Shown piece by piece: positions 34,466-43,407 of a stretch of 64,000 bases of DNA. The stretch is from Sphingobium amiense. Its GTDB lineage: Bacteria > Pseudomonadota > Alphaproteobacteria > Sphingomonadales > Sphingomonadaceae. Numbering within the stretch: the first letter of the stretch is position 1; each line of letters opens with the position of its first letter. A model generated the notes under the pieces. That model saw only the letters and a list, made by a program, of their open reading frames with translations, was not told the origin of the DNA and ran no database searches. The stretch covers positions 310,001-374,000 of the forward strand of contig NZ_AP018664.1 of assembly GCF_003967075.1 (NCBI RefSeq), in the 5' to 3' direction. Made by a program: the position numbers and the translations under genes.

Positions 34466-35605
34466 ATGAGCCGGTTCCGCCATTCATTGTCGGGACTGTT
34501 TCTGGCGGCCGCAGCGCTTTCTTCGCCCGCCGATGCGGCCGGCCGCTGTACGAACGCATCCGGGCCGCGTTGTTTCGCGCAACTGAAGAGCGGCATCCGC
34601 ATGGCCTATGTCGAAATCGGGCCAGCGCGCGGCAGGCCTGTGATTTTCCTTCACGGACTGGCGGATTCGGCCCGGTCATGGTGGCCGACCATGCAGGCGC
34701 TGCACAGGATGGCGCCGTCGCTGCATCTGATCGCGGTCGATCAGCGGGGTCATGGCCAGTCCTCGATGCCTGCCGGGGCATCCTGTCCGGCCGATCCCAA
34801 ATCCTGTTTCCGGATGCCGTATTTCGCGCAGGATCTCTCCGATTTCATGACGGTCAGGGGCATCCGCAGGGCCACAATTGCGGGTCATTCCATGGGGTCG
34901 GTCATTGCGCAGGATTTTGCGCTGGACCATCCGGGCCGGACCGAGCGCCTGATCCTTGTCGCCACGACGGACCGGGCGGTGGGGAACCCATTCCTGCGCG
35001 ATCAGGTGCTGAACGAACCGGTGAAGGGCGCGTGGACGAAGGCGCTGCGGGCGAAGGGTCGTGGTTCGCCCGCCGCTTTATGGTCCGCGACGGCCGCCGA
35101 TGCGCAGCCGGGCGCGGTCGGATGGATGAAGCGCAACTGGGTTTTCGATCCGGTCGCCGACGCGCGGTTTCTGGACGCCGTCGCACGGGACACGGCGCGG
35201 ATGCGGATCGGTGCGCTGGCCGGTGCGACAGAGGCGCTGCTCGCCGCCGATAACCGCGCGCGGCTGCGCAGGCTCGATACGCCGACGCTGGTCCTTTGGG
35301 GCAGGGCCGACGAGATTTTCCGGCAGACGCCCGACCAGAGCGGGATCATCGCCGCGCTGAGGCAGTCAAGGGGCGCGGGCAGGGTGCCGATGTTCTGGAA
35401 AGCCTATGGCGAACCCGGCCAGCGCCATCGGCCCGAAATCGGGCATTCGGTGCAATGGGAAGCGCCCGCCGCCGTGGCGCGCGATATATGGAGCTTCATG
35501 CGAACGGGGCGTCCGACGACAGATCATGCCTATGCCGACATGGCGTCGGGCAGGCCGGTGATCCGCACGCGGCCGGGCAAGGCCGCCATCATCGAGATCA
35601 GGTGA
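34466..35605 (+). CDS. Exported alpha/beta hydrolase
   Basis: 379 residues from ATG 34466, with a signal peptide ending PADAAG, so periplasmic or exported. Alpha/beta-hydrolase motifs: FLHGLADSARSW (oxyanion side), DQRGHGQS, nucleophile elbow AGHSMGS (Ser about 142), acid in LWGRADEIF and His in EIGHSVQWE. The Cys-rich stretch CPADPKSC before the elbow may form a disulfide. It starts 37 bp after hyuB, in the same operon. It may release the hyuAB substrate from an ester or lactone. Confidence 0.85.
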   Translation: MSRFRHSLSGLFLAAAALSSPADAAGRCTNASGPRCFAQLKSGIRMAYVEIGPARGRPVIFLHGLADSARSWWPTMQALHRMAPSLHLIAVDQRGHGQSSMPAGASCPADPKSCFRMPYFAQDLSDFMTVRGIRRATIAGHSMGSVIAQDFALDHPGRTERLILVATTDRAVGNPFLRDQVLNEPVKGAWTKALRAKGRGSPAALWSATAADAQPGAVGWMKRNWVFDPVADARFLDAVARDTARMRIGALAGATEALLAADNRARLRRLDTPTLVLWGRADEIFRQTPDQSGIIAALRQSRGAGRVPMFWKAYGEPGQRHRPEIGHSVQWEAPAAVARDIWSFMRTGRPTTDHAYADMASGRPVIRTRPGKAAIIEIR

Positions 35606-35653
35606 AATTGGGGGAGGTGACGGGCGGTCGCGATGGCGACCGCCCGGACATCT

Positions 35654-37939
35654 TCACTCGCCGAACTTATAGGAGAGTTTGGCGCCATAGGTGCGGGGTT
35701 GCCCCAGCCACGCCTGCGCCATCGTCAGTCCGACATCGAGGATATAGGCACCATATTTCTTGTTCGTCAGATTTTCGACGAACAGCGAAAGAGACAGCCG
35801 CTTGTCGGGCGCGGTATAGAAAAGCCGTGCGTTGAGAAGGCCATAGCCCTTCTGCGTATCGACGGGGTTGTTGAACACGTCATAATATTGCGACGTGACA
35901 TAGCGCCCGTCCAACTGGGGCGAAATCTGCGCTTCGCCTACAGGGATGTCGTAGCGGAGCAGGCCGGTGAGCTGCGCGTCCGGCGTCAGCGGGAGGCGAC
36001 GGTCCTTCACCGCTCCGTTGGGCAGGGTGATGTCCTTCGCCGTCGCCTTGAAGATGAAAGCGCCGCCCAGTTGCGCCGTCAGGCCGGGAGCAGGAGCGAG
36101 GATCAGTTCCACTTCGCTGCCCGCGACCCGCGCATCGGTGTTGAAGATGAGCGCGGAGGCGTTGAAGAACTGGAAGGCCTGAAAATCCTTGTAATCGTAG
36201 ATATAGGCCGACGCGTTGAAGCGGCGCAGGATGCCGGAGCCGGAAACCTTGATGCCGCTTTCATAGCTGGTCAGTTGCTCGGGCTTGAAGCTGAACCGGG
36301 GCAGCAGGGCGTCGCTCGCGAAGAAGGGCGGGTTGTAGCCGCCGCCCTTCTGCCCGCGCGTGGCGGAGGCGAAGACGAGCAGCTTGGGCGAGGGCTTCCA
36401 GTCGAGGCCGAGCTTCCAGCTTATGAACTTGTCCGACCGGCGATTGCGGTAGGTTTCCGACAGCAGGGATGTGGACCCGGCGATGTCCGCCGATGTCAGC
36501 TCATCGGGAAGGTCGGGGCGGGTGACGAGATAGGAATCGAGATGCTGCTTCTTGGTATCCTGTGTCCAGCGCGCGCCCGCCGTCAGTTTCAGCGTGTCGG
36601 TGAGCGGCACATCGGCCTGCCCGAACACCGAGTAGGACCGGGTCTTGGTCGTCCAGGGGATCAGGCTGGCGCTGTCGTCCGGGCCGAGGCCGAGCGGCGT
36701 GCCATAGGCTTTGTAGACGATGAACTGCGTCTGGAAATCGCCGTCCACGTTGAGGAAATAGGCGCCCAGCAGCGCCTTTACCGCGTCGGAATCATATTGC
36801 AGGCGCAGTTCCTGGCTGAACTGTCCGATGGTCGAATTCACGCCGTAGCGCAGGCCGCGAACCGGGCCGAAATCGGTGTCTTCGCGATAGATATGCTTGA
36901 AATTGGTGTAATCGGTGATGCTGAACAGCTTGAACGCGCCCAGGTCGATGTCGATGTGGTTGGATACGCCCCAGAGTTTGATCGTCATGGGGTTGGTCTG
37001 GTCGAACTCGCCGGTCCAGTAATTGCCGTTGCTGTTCTTGTATCCGGCGATGTCGTTGCCGGGGCCGGTGCCATAATAGTCGACATTGTCGGGCACGGCA
37101 TTGGCAAGGCCCGTCGCCGGATCAATGTAAGAGGTGATGTGGCGGCCGCGCGCGCCGGAACCCTTGGATTCCGCGCCGCGCACCACGGTGCGGATGCTGA
37201 CCGTGTCGGATGGCTGCCATGCGAGCTGGAAGCGCCCGGCAAAGCTGTTCTTGCCGTTGCCGCCGACGCCGTTGGGCAGAGTGTTCTTGAAATAGCGGTC
37301 GCGCTGCTCGGTCGCCAGGGAGAGGCGGGCCTGCAGTCCCTTGGCGATCGGGCCGCCGACCGCGCCTTCCGCCGTGAATTCGTTGAAGCGGCCATAGCCG
37401 ACATCGACATAGCCATCGAAGTGGTCGGTGGGCTTGCGGGTGACGAACTGGACGAGGCCGCCCGTCGCGTTGCGCCCGAACAGCGTGCCCTGCGGACCGC
37501 GCAGCACTTCCACCCGGTCAAGGTCGAAAGCGAGGAAGCTGGTGCCGGTCAGCGCGCTCGAATAAACCTCGTCGATATAGATGGCGACCGGGCCTTCCTG
37601 ATGGTCGTTGAAGTCGCTCTGCCCGACGCCGCGCAGGGTGAGCGCCATGGCGTTGCTTTCGCCGCCCGCCGACTGAAGCTGAAGACCGGGGGTGTAGAGG
37701 GTGAGATCGGTGCTGTTCTTGACGCCGAGAGCCGACAACTGGTCGCCGGACAGCGCGCTGATGCTGATGCCCACAGATTGCTGACTTTCGCCGCGCTTGG
37801 TGGCCGTGACGATGATGTCGCTGCCGACGATGGGGTCGGGCCGGCGGTCCTGCGCGAGGGCAGGCGTGAATGCGCAGACATGCAGGCCCAACGCCAGATA
37901 CCGGAATTTCAGTCGCTTCTTGACCACTTTAGCCCCCAT
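35654..37939 (-). CDS. TonB-dependent outer-membrane receptor 2
   Basis: 761 residues. A signal peptide ends TPALAQ (about 30), then SDIIVTATKRGESQQ. The plug has MALTLRGVGQSDFNDHQEG, VAIYIDEVYSSAL and GPQGTLFGRNATGGLVQFVTRKP. A 22-strand-type barrel ends GAKLSYKFGE. It is close in design to receptor 1, including a non-aromatic last residue. It converges on the alpha/beta hydrolase and lies downstream of a secreted carboxylesterase gene on the same strand. Its promoter region holds a dense set of repeated TTTCC-type elements. Confidence 0.92.
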   Translation of the reverse strand: MGAKVVKKRLKFRYLALGLHVCAFTPALAQDRRPDPIVGSDIIVTATKRGESQQSVGISISALSGDQLSALGVKNSTDLTLYTPGLQLQSAGGESNAMALTLRGVGQSDFNDHQEGPVAIYIDEVYSSALTGTSFLAFDLDRVEVLRGPQGTLFGRNATGGLVQFVTRKPTDHFDGYVDVGYGRFNEFTAEGAVGGPIAKGLQARLSLATEQRDRYFKNTLPNGVGGNGKNSFAGRFQLAWQPSDTVSIRTVVRGAESKGSGARGRHITSYIDPATGLANAVPDNVDYYGTGPGNDIAGYKNSNGNYWTGEFDQTNPMTIKLWGVSNHIDIDLGAFKLFSITDYTNFKHIYREDTDFGPVRGLRYGVNSTIGQFSQELRLQYDSDAVKALLGAYFLNVDGDFQTQFIVYKAYGTPLGLGPDDSASLIPWTTKTRSYSVFGQADVPLTDTLKLTAGARWTQDTKKQHLDSYLVTRPDLPDELTSADIAGSTSLLSETYRNRRSDKFISWKLGLDWKPSPKLLVFASATRGQKGGGYNPPFFASDALLPRFSFKPEQLTSYESGIKVSGSGILRRFNASAYIYDYKDFQAFQFFNASALIFNTDARVAGSEVELILAPAPGLTAQLGGAFIFKATAKDITLPNGAVKDRRLPLTPDAQLTGLLRYDIPVGEAQISPQLDGRYVTSQYYDVFNNPVDTQKGYGLLNARLFYTAPDKRLSLSLFVENLTNKKYGAYILDVGLTMAQAWLGQPRTYGAKLSYKFGE

Positions 37940-37953
37940 TTCAAATGTTGCGG

Positions 37954-38020
37954 TTTCCCCGAATATCGTTTCCGGAATATAATTACATTTCGGGAAAATA
38001 ATCGCAATATGGGAAAATTA
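37954..38020. promoter_or_regulatory. Repeated TTTCC-type elements upstream of receptor 2
   Basis: Within the 213-bp gap 37940-38152: TTTCCCCGAATAT (37954), TTTCCGGAATAT (37969, containing palindrome TTCCGGAA), then GGGAAAATAA (37992) and GGGAAAATTA (38011) in opposite orientation about 19-20 bp apart. The A/T-rich composition contrasts with flanking genes. Probable promoter and multi-site operator of receptor 2. Confidence 0.4.
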
Positions 38021-38152
38021 TCCTTATCGCTGTTTGTCGCAAACGGGATTTGGAGGCTGCTTTCAACGCGCGCAGGCCATCGCTCCCCGGCCAGAAGGCC
38101 GGGGCAAATCGGGAGAATTATCGAGCGGACGCGGGCGCCCGCCGCCAGTGGC

Positions 38153-39799
38153 TCACCACTGGAGCGGAAGCGGCTCCACCAGAGCGCGGCGCTGGGTGCG
38201 CGGGTCAAGTTCCACATGGCTCTGACGGTCGAAGATCATCGTCGCCCGGCGCGCCAGATCATATTGCGGCCATGGAAGCGCGGGCGTCGACGGGTCTCCC
38301 CGGTGCGCGAAGGCGGCCCATGCCTGCATCATCTGCGCGGACAGGCGGAACCGGTCGCCGCTGGGATCGGCCTGCGCCCGCTGCGCGTCGCTGTCCGTCC
38401 CGTCCCACGCGACGCCATAGGTCAGATGCCCGAACACGAACGGGATTTCGAGCGCGTGCAGCGACCAGGAGCCGCCGAAGGCCGGGGTTTCCCAGCCAAA
38501 TTCATACATGAAGAGCGGCGCTCCACCCTGCTCCGCCTTGGCTTTCGCCTGATGGATGGCCGATTGCCACAACCAGCCGTCGGTCGCCATGGCGACGAGG
38601 ATCTGCGTCCGCGATGCGCCGGGCATGGCCTGCCGGTAGCCTGCGAGGAAGGGCGTCCACTGGTCCGGGGTCAGTTTCGGGACGAATAACGCGGTCTCAT
38701 AACGCTGATGCATTTGGGCGTCGTCGGCCGGTTCCGGGTGCATCCGCGACACGAAACCGGCCCCTTCGTGGCGGTTGGTGCCGATCATCAGCGGAATGCC
38801 CAGCCCCTCGGGCGGAGCGCCGCTGCTCCAGGTCTGGTGCGGCATGAAGACGCCGTCGATGACCGGCTGGAACTCCAGAATGCCAAAGCGCTTCGTCGCC
38901 GCGTCAGCACCCTTGAGAAGCGCTTCGGAGGTCAGGCTTTCAAGGCCCGCGGGATGGGCGGGGTCGAACCCCGCCGCCTCCAGCGCGTAGCGGGAAACCT
39001 CGGTCGCTTCGGCCCGTTCCATGACCCTGCTCTGCGATCCGCTCTGGACGATGGCCTTGTGGAACAGCCCCTTGGCCGATGGCGTGGCGAGGAGTGCGTT
39101 GACCTTTGCGCCACCGCCGGACTCGCCGAAAATGGTGACATTGCGGGGATCGCCGCCGAACGCCGCGATGTTTTCGGACACCCAGCGGAGCGCGGCGACC
39201 AGATCCTGCTGCCCGGCGCTGGCGTCCTGCGTGAACCGGGGGTCGATGTCGCCGAGCCAGAGATAGCCGAAGATGTTGAGCCGGTGATTGACCGTCACGA
39301 CGACGACATCGCCCGCTTCGGAAAGATGCTGCCCGTCATACATGGCAAGACCGCCCGATCCGGACGTGTAGGCGCCGCCATGGAACCAGACCATGACCGG
39401 GCGCGGTCCCGGAGCCTTGTCTTTGGGCGCCCAGACATTGAGATAGAGGCAATCCTCCGACGCGGGAAGCGGATCGACCCAGGTCGGCGGGGCCGGGTTT
39501 TTCTGAACGGAGGGCGCGCCGAACTGGAGCGCGTCCCGGACGCCCTTCCAGGGACGGACGGGCCGGGGCGCCCTGAAACGGAGCGGTCCCACCGGCGGCT
39601 GGGCATAGGGGACGCCCCGGAAGATCAGCGATGCCCCTTCGGTCGTGCCGCGCAGCCGTCCGGCGCGCGTCGTCACGACCGGAGCGTCGCCCGTCGCGGC
39701 GAACAGGGCCGTGCTGCCCGACAGGCCTGCGCCGAGGCCGAGACCCGCGAACCCGGCATATTTCAGCAGGCCGCGCCGTTGCATGGGAGACTTGAACAT
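38153..39799 (-). CDS. Secreted type-B carboxylesterase
   Basis: 548 residues. Twin-arginine-like leader (MQRRGLLKYAGFAGLGLGAG). Carboxylesterase family motifs: FRGVPYAQPPVGPLRF, SEDCLYLNVWAP, oxyanion VWFHGGAYTSGSG, nucleophile FGESGGGAKVN (Ser about 227), His near the C-terminus in SWSLHALEIPFVFGHL. It hydrolyses carboxylic esters in the periplasm or outside. Located upstream of receptor 2 on the same strand, it may process the ligand that receptor imports. Confidence 0.9.
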   Translation of the reverse strand: MFKSPMQRRGLLKYAGFAGLGLGAGLSGSTALFAATGDAPVVTTRAGRLRGTTEGASLIFRGVPYAQPPVGPLRFRAPRPVRPWKGVRDALQFGAPSVQKNPAPPTWVDPLPASEDCLYLNVWAPKDKAPGPRPVMVWFHGGAYTSGSGGLAMYDGQHLSEAGDVVVVTVNHRLNIFGYLWLGDIDPRFTQDASAGQQDLVAALRWVSENIAAFGGDPRNVTIFGESGGGAKVNALLATPSAKGLFHKAIVQSGSQSRVMERAEATEVSRYALEAAGFDPAHPAGLESLTSEALLKGADAATKRFGILEFQPVIDGVFMPHQTWSSGAPPEGLGIPLMIGTNRHEGAGFVSRMHPEPADDAQMHQRYETALFVPKLTPDQWTPFLAGYRQAMPGASRTQILVAMATDGWLWQSAIHQAKAKAEQGGAPLFMYEFGWETPAFGGSWSLHALEIPFVFGHLTYGVAWDGTDSDAQRAQADPSGDRFRLSAQMMQAWAAFAHRGDPSTPALPWPQYDLARRATMIFDRQSHVELDPRTQRRALVEPLPLQW

Positions 39800-40166
39800 G
39801 GGTCTTACTTTCTTGGGTTGCGGCCGGTCTTCGGCGGGCGAAGGCGTCGACGCCTGCTTCCCGATACCTTGCGGATCGGATAGCCGACCCTGTATCGGCT
39901 CGGGCAGGCGCTGTGCGATCGTGCCGTCAGCGGGCTTGAGATGAAATCAGGACTGGCGGATGGCGTAATCCATCGCTTCGCGGGCGGTCAAGGCATGTGG
40001 GCCTTGCCGCGCGGGGGCTGGGGCTTCATGGGGCAGATATGGCGGCGCGCAAATGTCTGGCGGTGTTCTGCAACAGCCCCGGCGCAGGCGCGGTGTCAGT
40101 GAGCGACGGGCGACGGTGCAGAATGCCGGGCCGGTGTGGCGCGGCTGGGATTGGGGAGTCCTTGTC
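39800..40166. other. Intergenic region with possible 3' remnant of a lost gene
   Basis: No complete gene is supported here. On the minus strand, a reading frame ending with TGA at 39947 encodes LTAREAMDYAIRQS in codons typical of this genome. It looks like the natural end of a protein, but the frame degrades within about 30 residues upstream. It may be what is left of a deleted gene. The remainder presumably holds promoters for the carboxylesterase (minus) and the EthD-like gene (plus). Confidence 0.3.
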
Positions 40167-40904
40167 TTGAACGCAAGTCTTGGCGATACGACGCGGCCAC
40201 CATCGCTGGCGCTTGCCGCACGGCAGCGCAGCCATGTGCTTCTGGTGCTGGCCGATGCGTTGCCCGGCAACACCGCGCAGTTCGAGCGCTGGCTCGATCA
40301 GTCGGTGAGACAGGCGGTGTCGAGCCGCGCGGAATTGCTGTGCGCCAGATCCTATGTCGAGGACGATGTCGACATCACGCGCGGCCGCTTTACCCGGCTC
40401 CCGTTCCGTTATCTGACGATCTTCGAGTTGTCGGTCGACGGTGCGGATCAGTGTGGCGACGCCATCGACATGATCGCACGCGATTATATTGAGTCGGGGC
40501 TGGCGACCGCACCGGCGACATGGCTTTATCACCCCGCCAGCTCCAAGGTGGGGGTGCTGGATGGCGAGGCGTCCGGCATGACCGTCGCCTACGCCAACGC
40601 CTGTCCCGGCGAGGAAGCCGAGTTTCGGGAATGGTATGCGACCCGGCATATCCGGCATGCGCTCCACATCCCCGCGCTGGTGAGCGGCGAATTTCTGGAA
40701 CGCAGCCTGTTCCAGAACCCCGGAGCCATGGAAAACGGGTTCGCGGGCATTGCGCTTTACGAACAGTCGGGATCGGCGCAGTCCATCGTCGATGCGTTTC
40801 TGTCGCTGCCCCCCGAAACGTTCAGCTTTCCCTCCATGGACAAGAGCCGCTTTTCGGAGGCGTCCTACCGGTGCCTAGGTCTGGCGGACGAGCCTGTATC
40901 TTAG
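40167..40904 (+). CDS. EthD-like duplicated ferredoxin-fold protein
   Basis: 245 residues if the TTG at 40167 (GGGGAG eight bases before it) is used; ATG 40053 would add 38 residues without ribosome site. Two related halves are visible: VLLVLADALPGNTAQFERWL (about 20-40) and TVAYANACPGEEAEFREWY followed by ATRHIRHALHIPALVSGEF, the His-rich dimeric alpha-beta-barrel style of EthD domains. The protein thus looks like an intramolecular dimer. It is cytoplasmic and lies 12 bp upstream of a GMC oxidoreductase, so the two probably work together. The reaction is unknown. Confidence 0.65.
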   Translation: MNASLGDTTRPPSLALAARQRSHVLLVLADALPGNTAQFERWLDQSVRQAVSSRAELLCARSYVEDDVDITRGRFTRLPFRYLTIFELSVDGADQCGDAIDMIARDYIESGLATAPATWLYHPASSKVGVLDGEASGMTVAYANACPGEEAEFREWYATRHIRHALHIPALVSGEFLERSLFQNPGAMENGFAGIALYEQSGSAQSIVDAFLSLPPETFSFPSMDKSRFSEASYRCLGLADEPVS

Positions 40905-40916
40905 GGGGCATGTGAA

Positions 40917-42506
40917 ATGACATGGGATTATATCGTCGTGGGCGCCGGCTCCGCAGGCTGCGTGATCGCAGCGCGGCTTTCGGAAAACCCCGCGCACAAG
41001 GTGCTGCTGCTGAACGCCGGCTATGGCGGGCTGGACCGGACCCCCTTCGTGACCGCGCCTGCGGCAGCCTATTACACATCGCACAATCCGGTGTTCGACT
41101 GGAATCACCGCACCGAGCAGGACGCATCCAGCGCCAGCCGCGCGCCGATCATCCATAACGGAAAGATCACCGGCGGCGGCGGGGCGATCAACGGCATGAT
41201 GTTCATCCGCGGCAGCGCGGGCGACTTCGATGAATGGGCGGAGCTGGGCAACGAGGGATGGTCCTATCGCGACGTGCTGCCTTTCTTCCGCAAGATGGAG
41301 CATACGCCCATGGGATCGGATGAATTTCACGGGCGGGACGGACCGGTCGGCGTCGACTATCCCGATCCGTTGCTGGACGTGACGCACCGGTTCATCGAGG
41401 CCGCGACCGAAGCGGGCATTCCCTATAATTCGGACATCAACGGCGCGACCAATGAAGGCGTCACGCGCACGCCGAGTTCGATCTTCAACGGCGTGCGGCA
41501 GAGCACGGCGCAGACCTACCTCCATCCCGCCCTGAAAAGGCGCAATCTGAAGATCCTGTCGGGCGCTTCGGTCCATCGGGTTCTGTTCGACGGGAAAGAC
41601 GCGATCGGCGTCGAATACCGGAAATCGGGGAAGATCCGGAAGGCGCTGGCCGCGAAGGAGACGATCCTGTGCGCCGGTGGGGTCAAGTCGCCCCAGATCC
41701 TGATGCTGTCGGGCGTCGGCCCGGAACAGACGCTGCGCGACGTGGGCATTCCGGTGGTCCATCCGCTGGAGGGCGTCGGGCAGAATTATATGGACCATGC
41801 TTCGGTGCGGCTGATGTATTCGGTCACGCTGCCGACATGGTCGAAGGAAATGGTGCCGCACCGGCAGGCCATGCACGGGCTGAACTGGCTGTTCCGCCGC
41901 AAGGGGCTGGCGCGGTCGGGCGTGTCGCAGGCGGTGGCCTTCGTCAGGACGGACAAGACGCTGCCCTATCCGGACGTGCAGATCAGCCTGTTGCCGCTTG
42001 CCGTCCCCGTCGCTGCGGGGCGAGGCAAGAATATGATGATGCTGTGGGCGAACGAGTGCAAGCCGACCGGAAGGGGAACGCTCACGCTGTCGTCCGCCGA
42101 CCCGGAAGCGCCGCCGAAGATCACGCCTTCGCTGCTGTCGGGCAACCAGAGCATCGACACGATCATCAAGGGCATCCGCATCGCACGCGGCATCATGGAG
42201 GCGGGCGCGATCCGGCCCTATGTGCTGGACGAGGCGCTGCCCGGCCGCGAGGTTCAGACCGATGCGGAAATGGAACGCTGGATTCGCGAGACGGCGCTGA
42301 GCATGTGCCACCAGTCCGGCACCTGCAAGATGGGGCAGGACGAGGCGGCTGTGGTCGATGCGCGTCTGCGGGTGCGGGGGGTGGGACGCCTGCGGATCGC
42401 CGACGCGTCGATCATGCCGACCATCCCGAGCGGCAACATCAATGCGCCGACCATCATGATCGGCGAAAAGGCGGCGGCGATGATCCTGGAGGACGCCGCC
42501 GGTTAA
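40917..42506 (+). CDS. GMC-family oxidoreductase 2 (atypical FAD site)
   Basis: 529 residues. FAD fold VGAGSAGCVIAARL, GMC signature GKITGGGGAINGMMFIRG, active-site His in CHQSGTCKMG and Asn in SGNINAPTIMIG. The residue that normally binds the FAD ribose (Glu of LLEAGG) is Asn here: VLLLNAGYGG. The first GMC enzyme in this window keeps Glu. It probably oxidises an alcohol, in an operon with the EthD-like protein. Either flavin binding is altered or the family tolerates the change. Confidence 0.88.
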   Translation: MTWDYIVVGAGSAGCVIAARLSENPAHKVLLLNAGYGGLDRTPFVTAPAAAYYTSHNPVFDWNHRTEQDASSASRAPIIHNGKITGGGGAINGMMFIRGSAGDFDEWAELGNEGWSYRDVLPFFRKMEHTPMGSDEFHGRDGPVGVDYPDPLLDVTHRFIEAATEAGIPYNSDINGATNEGVTRTPSSIFNGVRQSTAQTYLHPALKRRNLKILSGASVHRVLFDGKDAIGVEYRKSGKIRKALAAKETILCAGGVKSPQILMLSGVGPEQTLRDVGIPVVHPLEGVGQNYMDHASVRLMYSVTLPTWSKEMVPHRQAMHGLNWLFRRKGLARSGVSQAVAFVRTDKTLPYPDVQISLLPLAVPVAAGRGKNMMMLWANECKPTGRGTLTLSSADPEAPPKITPSLLSGNQSIDTIIKGIRIARGIMEAGAIRPYVLDEALPGREVQTDAEMERWIRETALSMCHQSGTCKMGQDEAAVVDARLRVRGVGRLRIADASIMPTIPSGNINAPTIMIGEKAAAMILEDAAG

Positions 42507-42559
42507 GCGAGCGGCGCGGCGCGGCGTTGCCGCTACGCCGCATCGCTGAGCGCACCGGT

Positions 42560-43396
42560 TCAGTCGAGCAGGTCAGGCTCTTCCTCGGTAATGGCGTCCC
42601 AGTAAGGCTGGAAAGCGAAGATCGAGCCGGTTTCCGTGCCGACCTGCCCCTCCGTCAGCCGGGCGACCTCCGCCGGCATCGGTTTGGGCGTGCCAGCGGC
42701 TTCGGCGAGCAACTGCACCTGACAGGCATTTTCCAGCGAGATGTAGCGCCACACCGCCGCCTCCACCGTCGCGCCCACGGTCAGGATGCCGTGGTTCTGG
42801 AGGATGAGCGCTTTCCTGTCTCCGAGCGCCTGAGCGATTTTTTCGCCCTCGCTCGTGTCCAGAACGACGCCGGAAAAGTCCGGGAACAGCGCGTGCTGTT
42901 CGAAAAAGCCCGCCGCGTCCTGCGTCAGCGGGTCGAGCAGGCGGCCCATCGCCGACCACGCCTTGCCGTAGAGCGAGTGGGAATGCGCCGCCGCGACGAC
43001 ATCGGGACGCGCCTTGTGCAGTTCCGAATGGATGGCGAAGGCCGCGCGGTTCAGGATCGGGCGGGCGCGGGCGGGCGACTGCACGATGGCGCCGTCATGA
43101 TCGACCAGCATCAGGTCGGAAACCCGGATATGGCTGAAATTCGCGCCGAAGGGATTGACCCAGAAGCGGTCGGTCCATTCGGGATCGCGCACGGTGATAT
43201 GCCCGGCGCCGCCCATATTATATCCGAAGCGGCCGAACAGCCGGTAGCTGGCCGCCAGACGCTGTTTGCGGAACAGGCGCTCTTCCTCGACCGTGGCGCG
43301 GACGGGGATGGCCGTTCCCTTGGCGAAGCTGGCGGGCAGGACGGTTTCGAGCTTGGTGGAGCCGGGACGCGCGGCGATGGGGGAGATGCTGGTCAT
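42560..43396 (-). CDS. Class II aldolase/adducin-family protein
   Basis: 278 residues from ATG 43396, with GGAGCG five bases upstream; a TTG further upstream overlaps the previous stop. Aldolase_II fold: GYNMGGAGHITVRDP, FWVNPFGANFSHI, the zinc histidines in AAHSHSLYGKAWS, and LILQNHGILTVG. Length and motifs match the 3-oxo-/ hydroxy-acid type class II aldolases rather than fuculose-phosphate aldolase. It is the last gene of a four-gene operon with a 2-hydroxyacid dehydrogenase, suggesting breakdown of a hydroxy- or keto-acid. Confidence 0.88.
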   Translation of the reverse strand: MTSISPIAARPGSTKLETVLPASFAKGTAIPVRATVEEERLFRKQRLAASYRLFGRFGYNMGGAGHITVRDPEWTDRFWVNPFGANFSHIRVSDLMLVDHDGAIVQSPARARPILNRAAFAIHSELHKARPDVVAAAHSHSLYGKAWSAMGRLLDPLTQDAAGFFEQHALFPDFSGVVLDTSEGEKIAQALGDRKALILQNHGILTVGATVEAAVWRYISLENACQVQLLAEAAGTPKPMPAEVARLTEGQVGTETGSIFAFQPYWDAITEEEPDLLD

Positions 43397-43407
43397 ATTC
43401 GCTCCGT

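Noticed and set aside
35633..38689. 1018-codon plus-strand frame opposite TonB receptor 2
   Set aside because: Composition-driven shadow; the minus strand carries signal peptide, plug and barrel motifs of a receptor.
42507..42559. GC-rich inverted repeats between GMC enzyme 2 and the aldolase as a terminator
   Set aside because: Arms of only about six GCGGCG/CGCCGC bases in a 53-bp GC-rich spacer and no T-run; not distinguishable from background.
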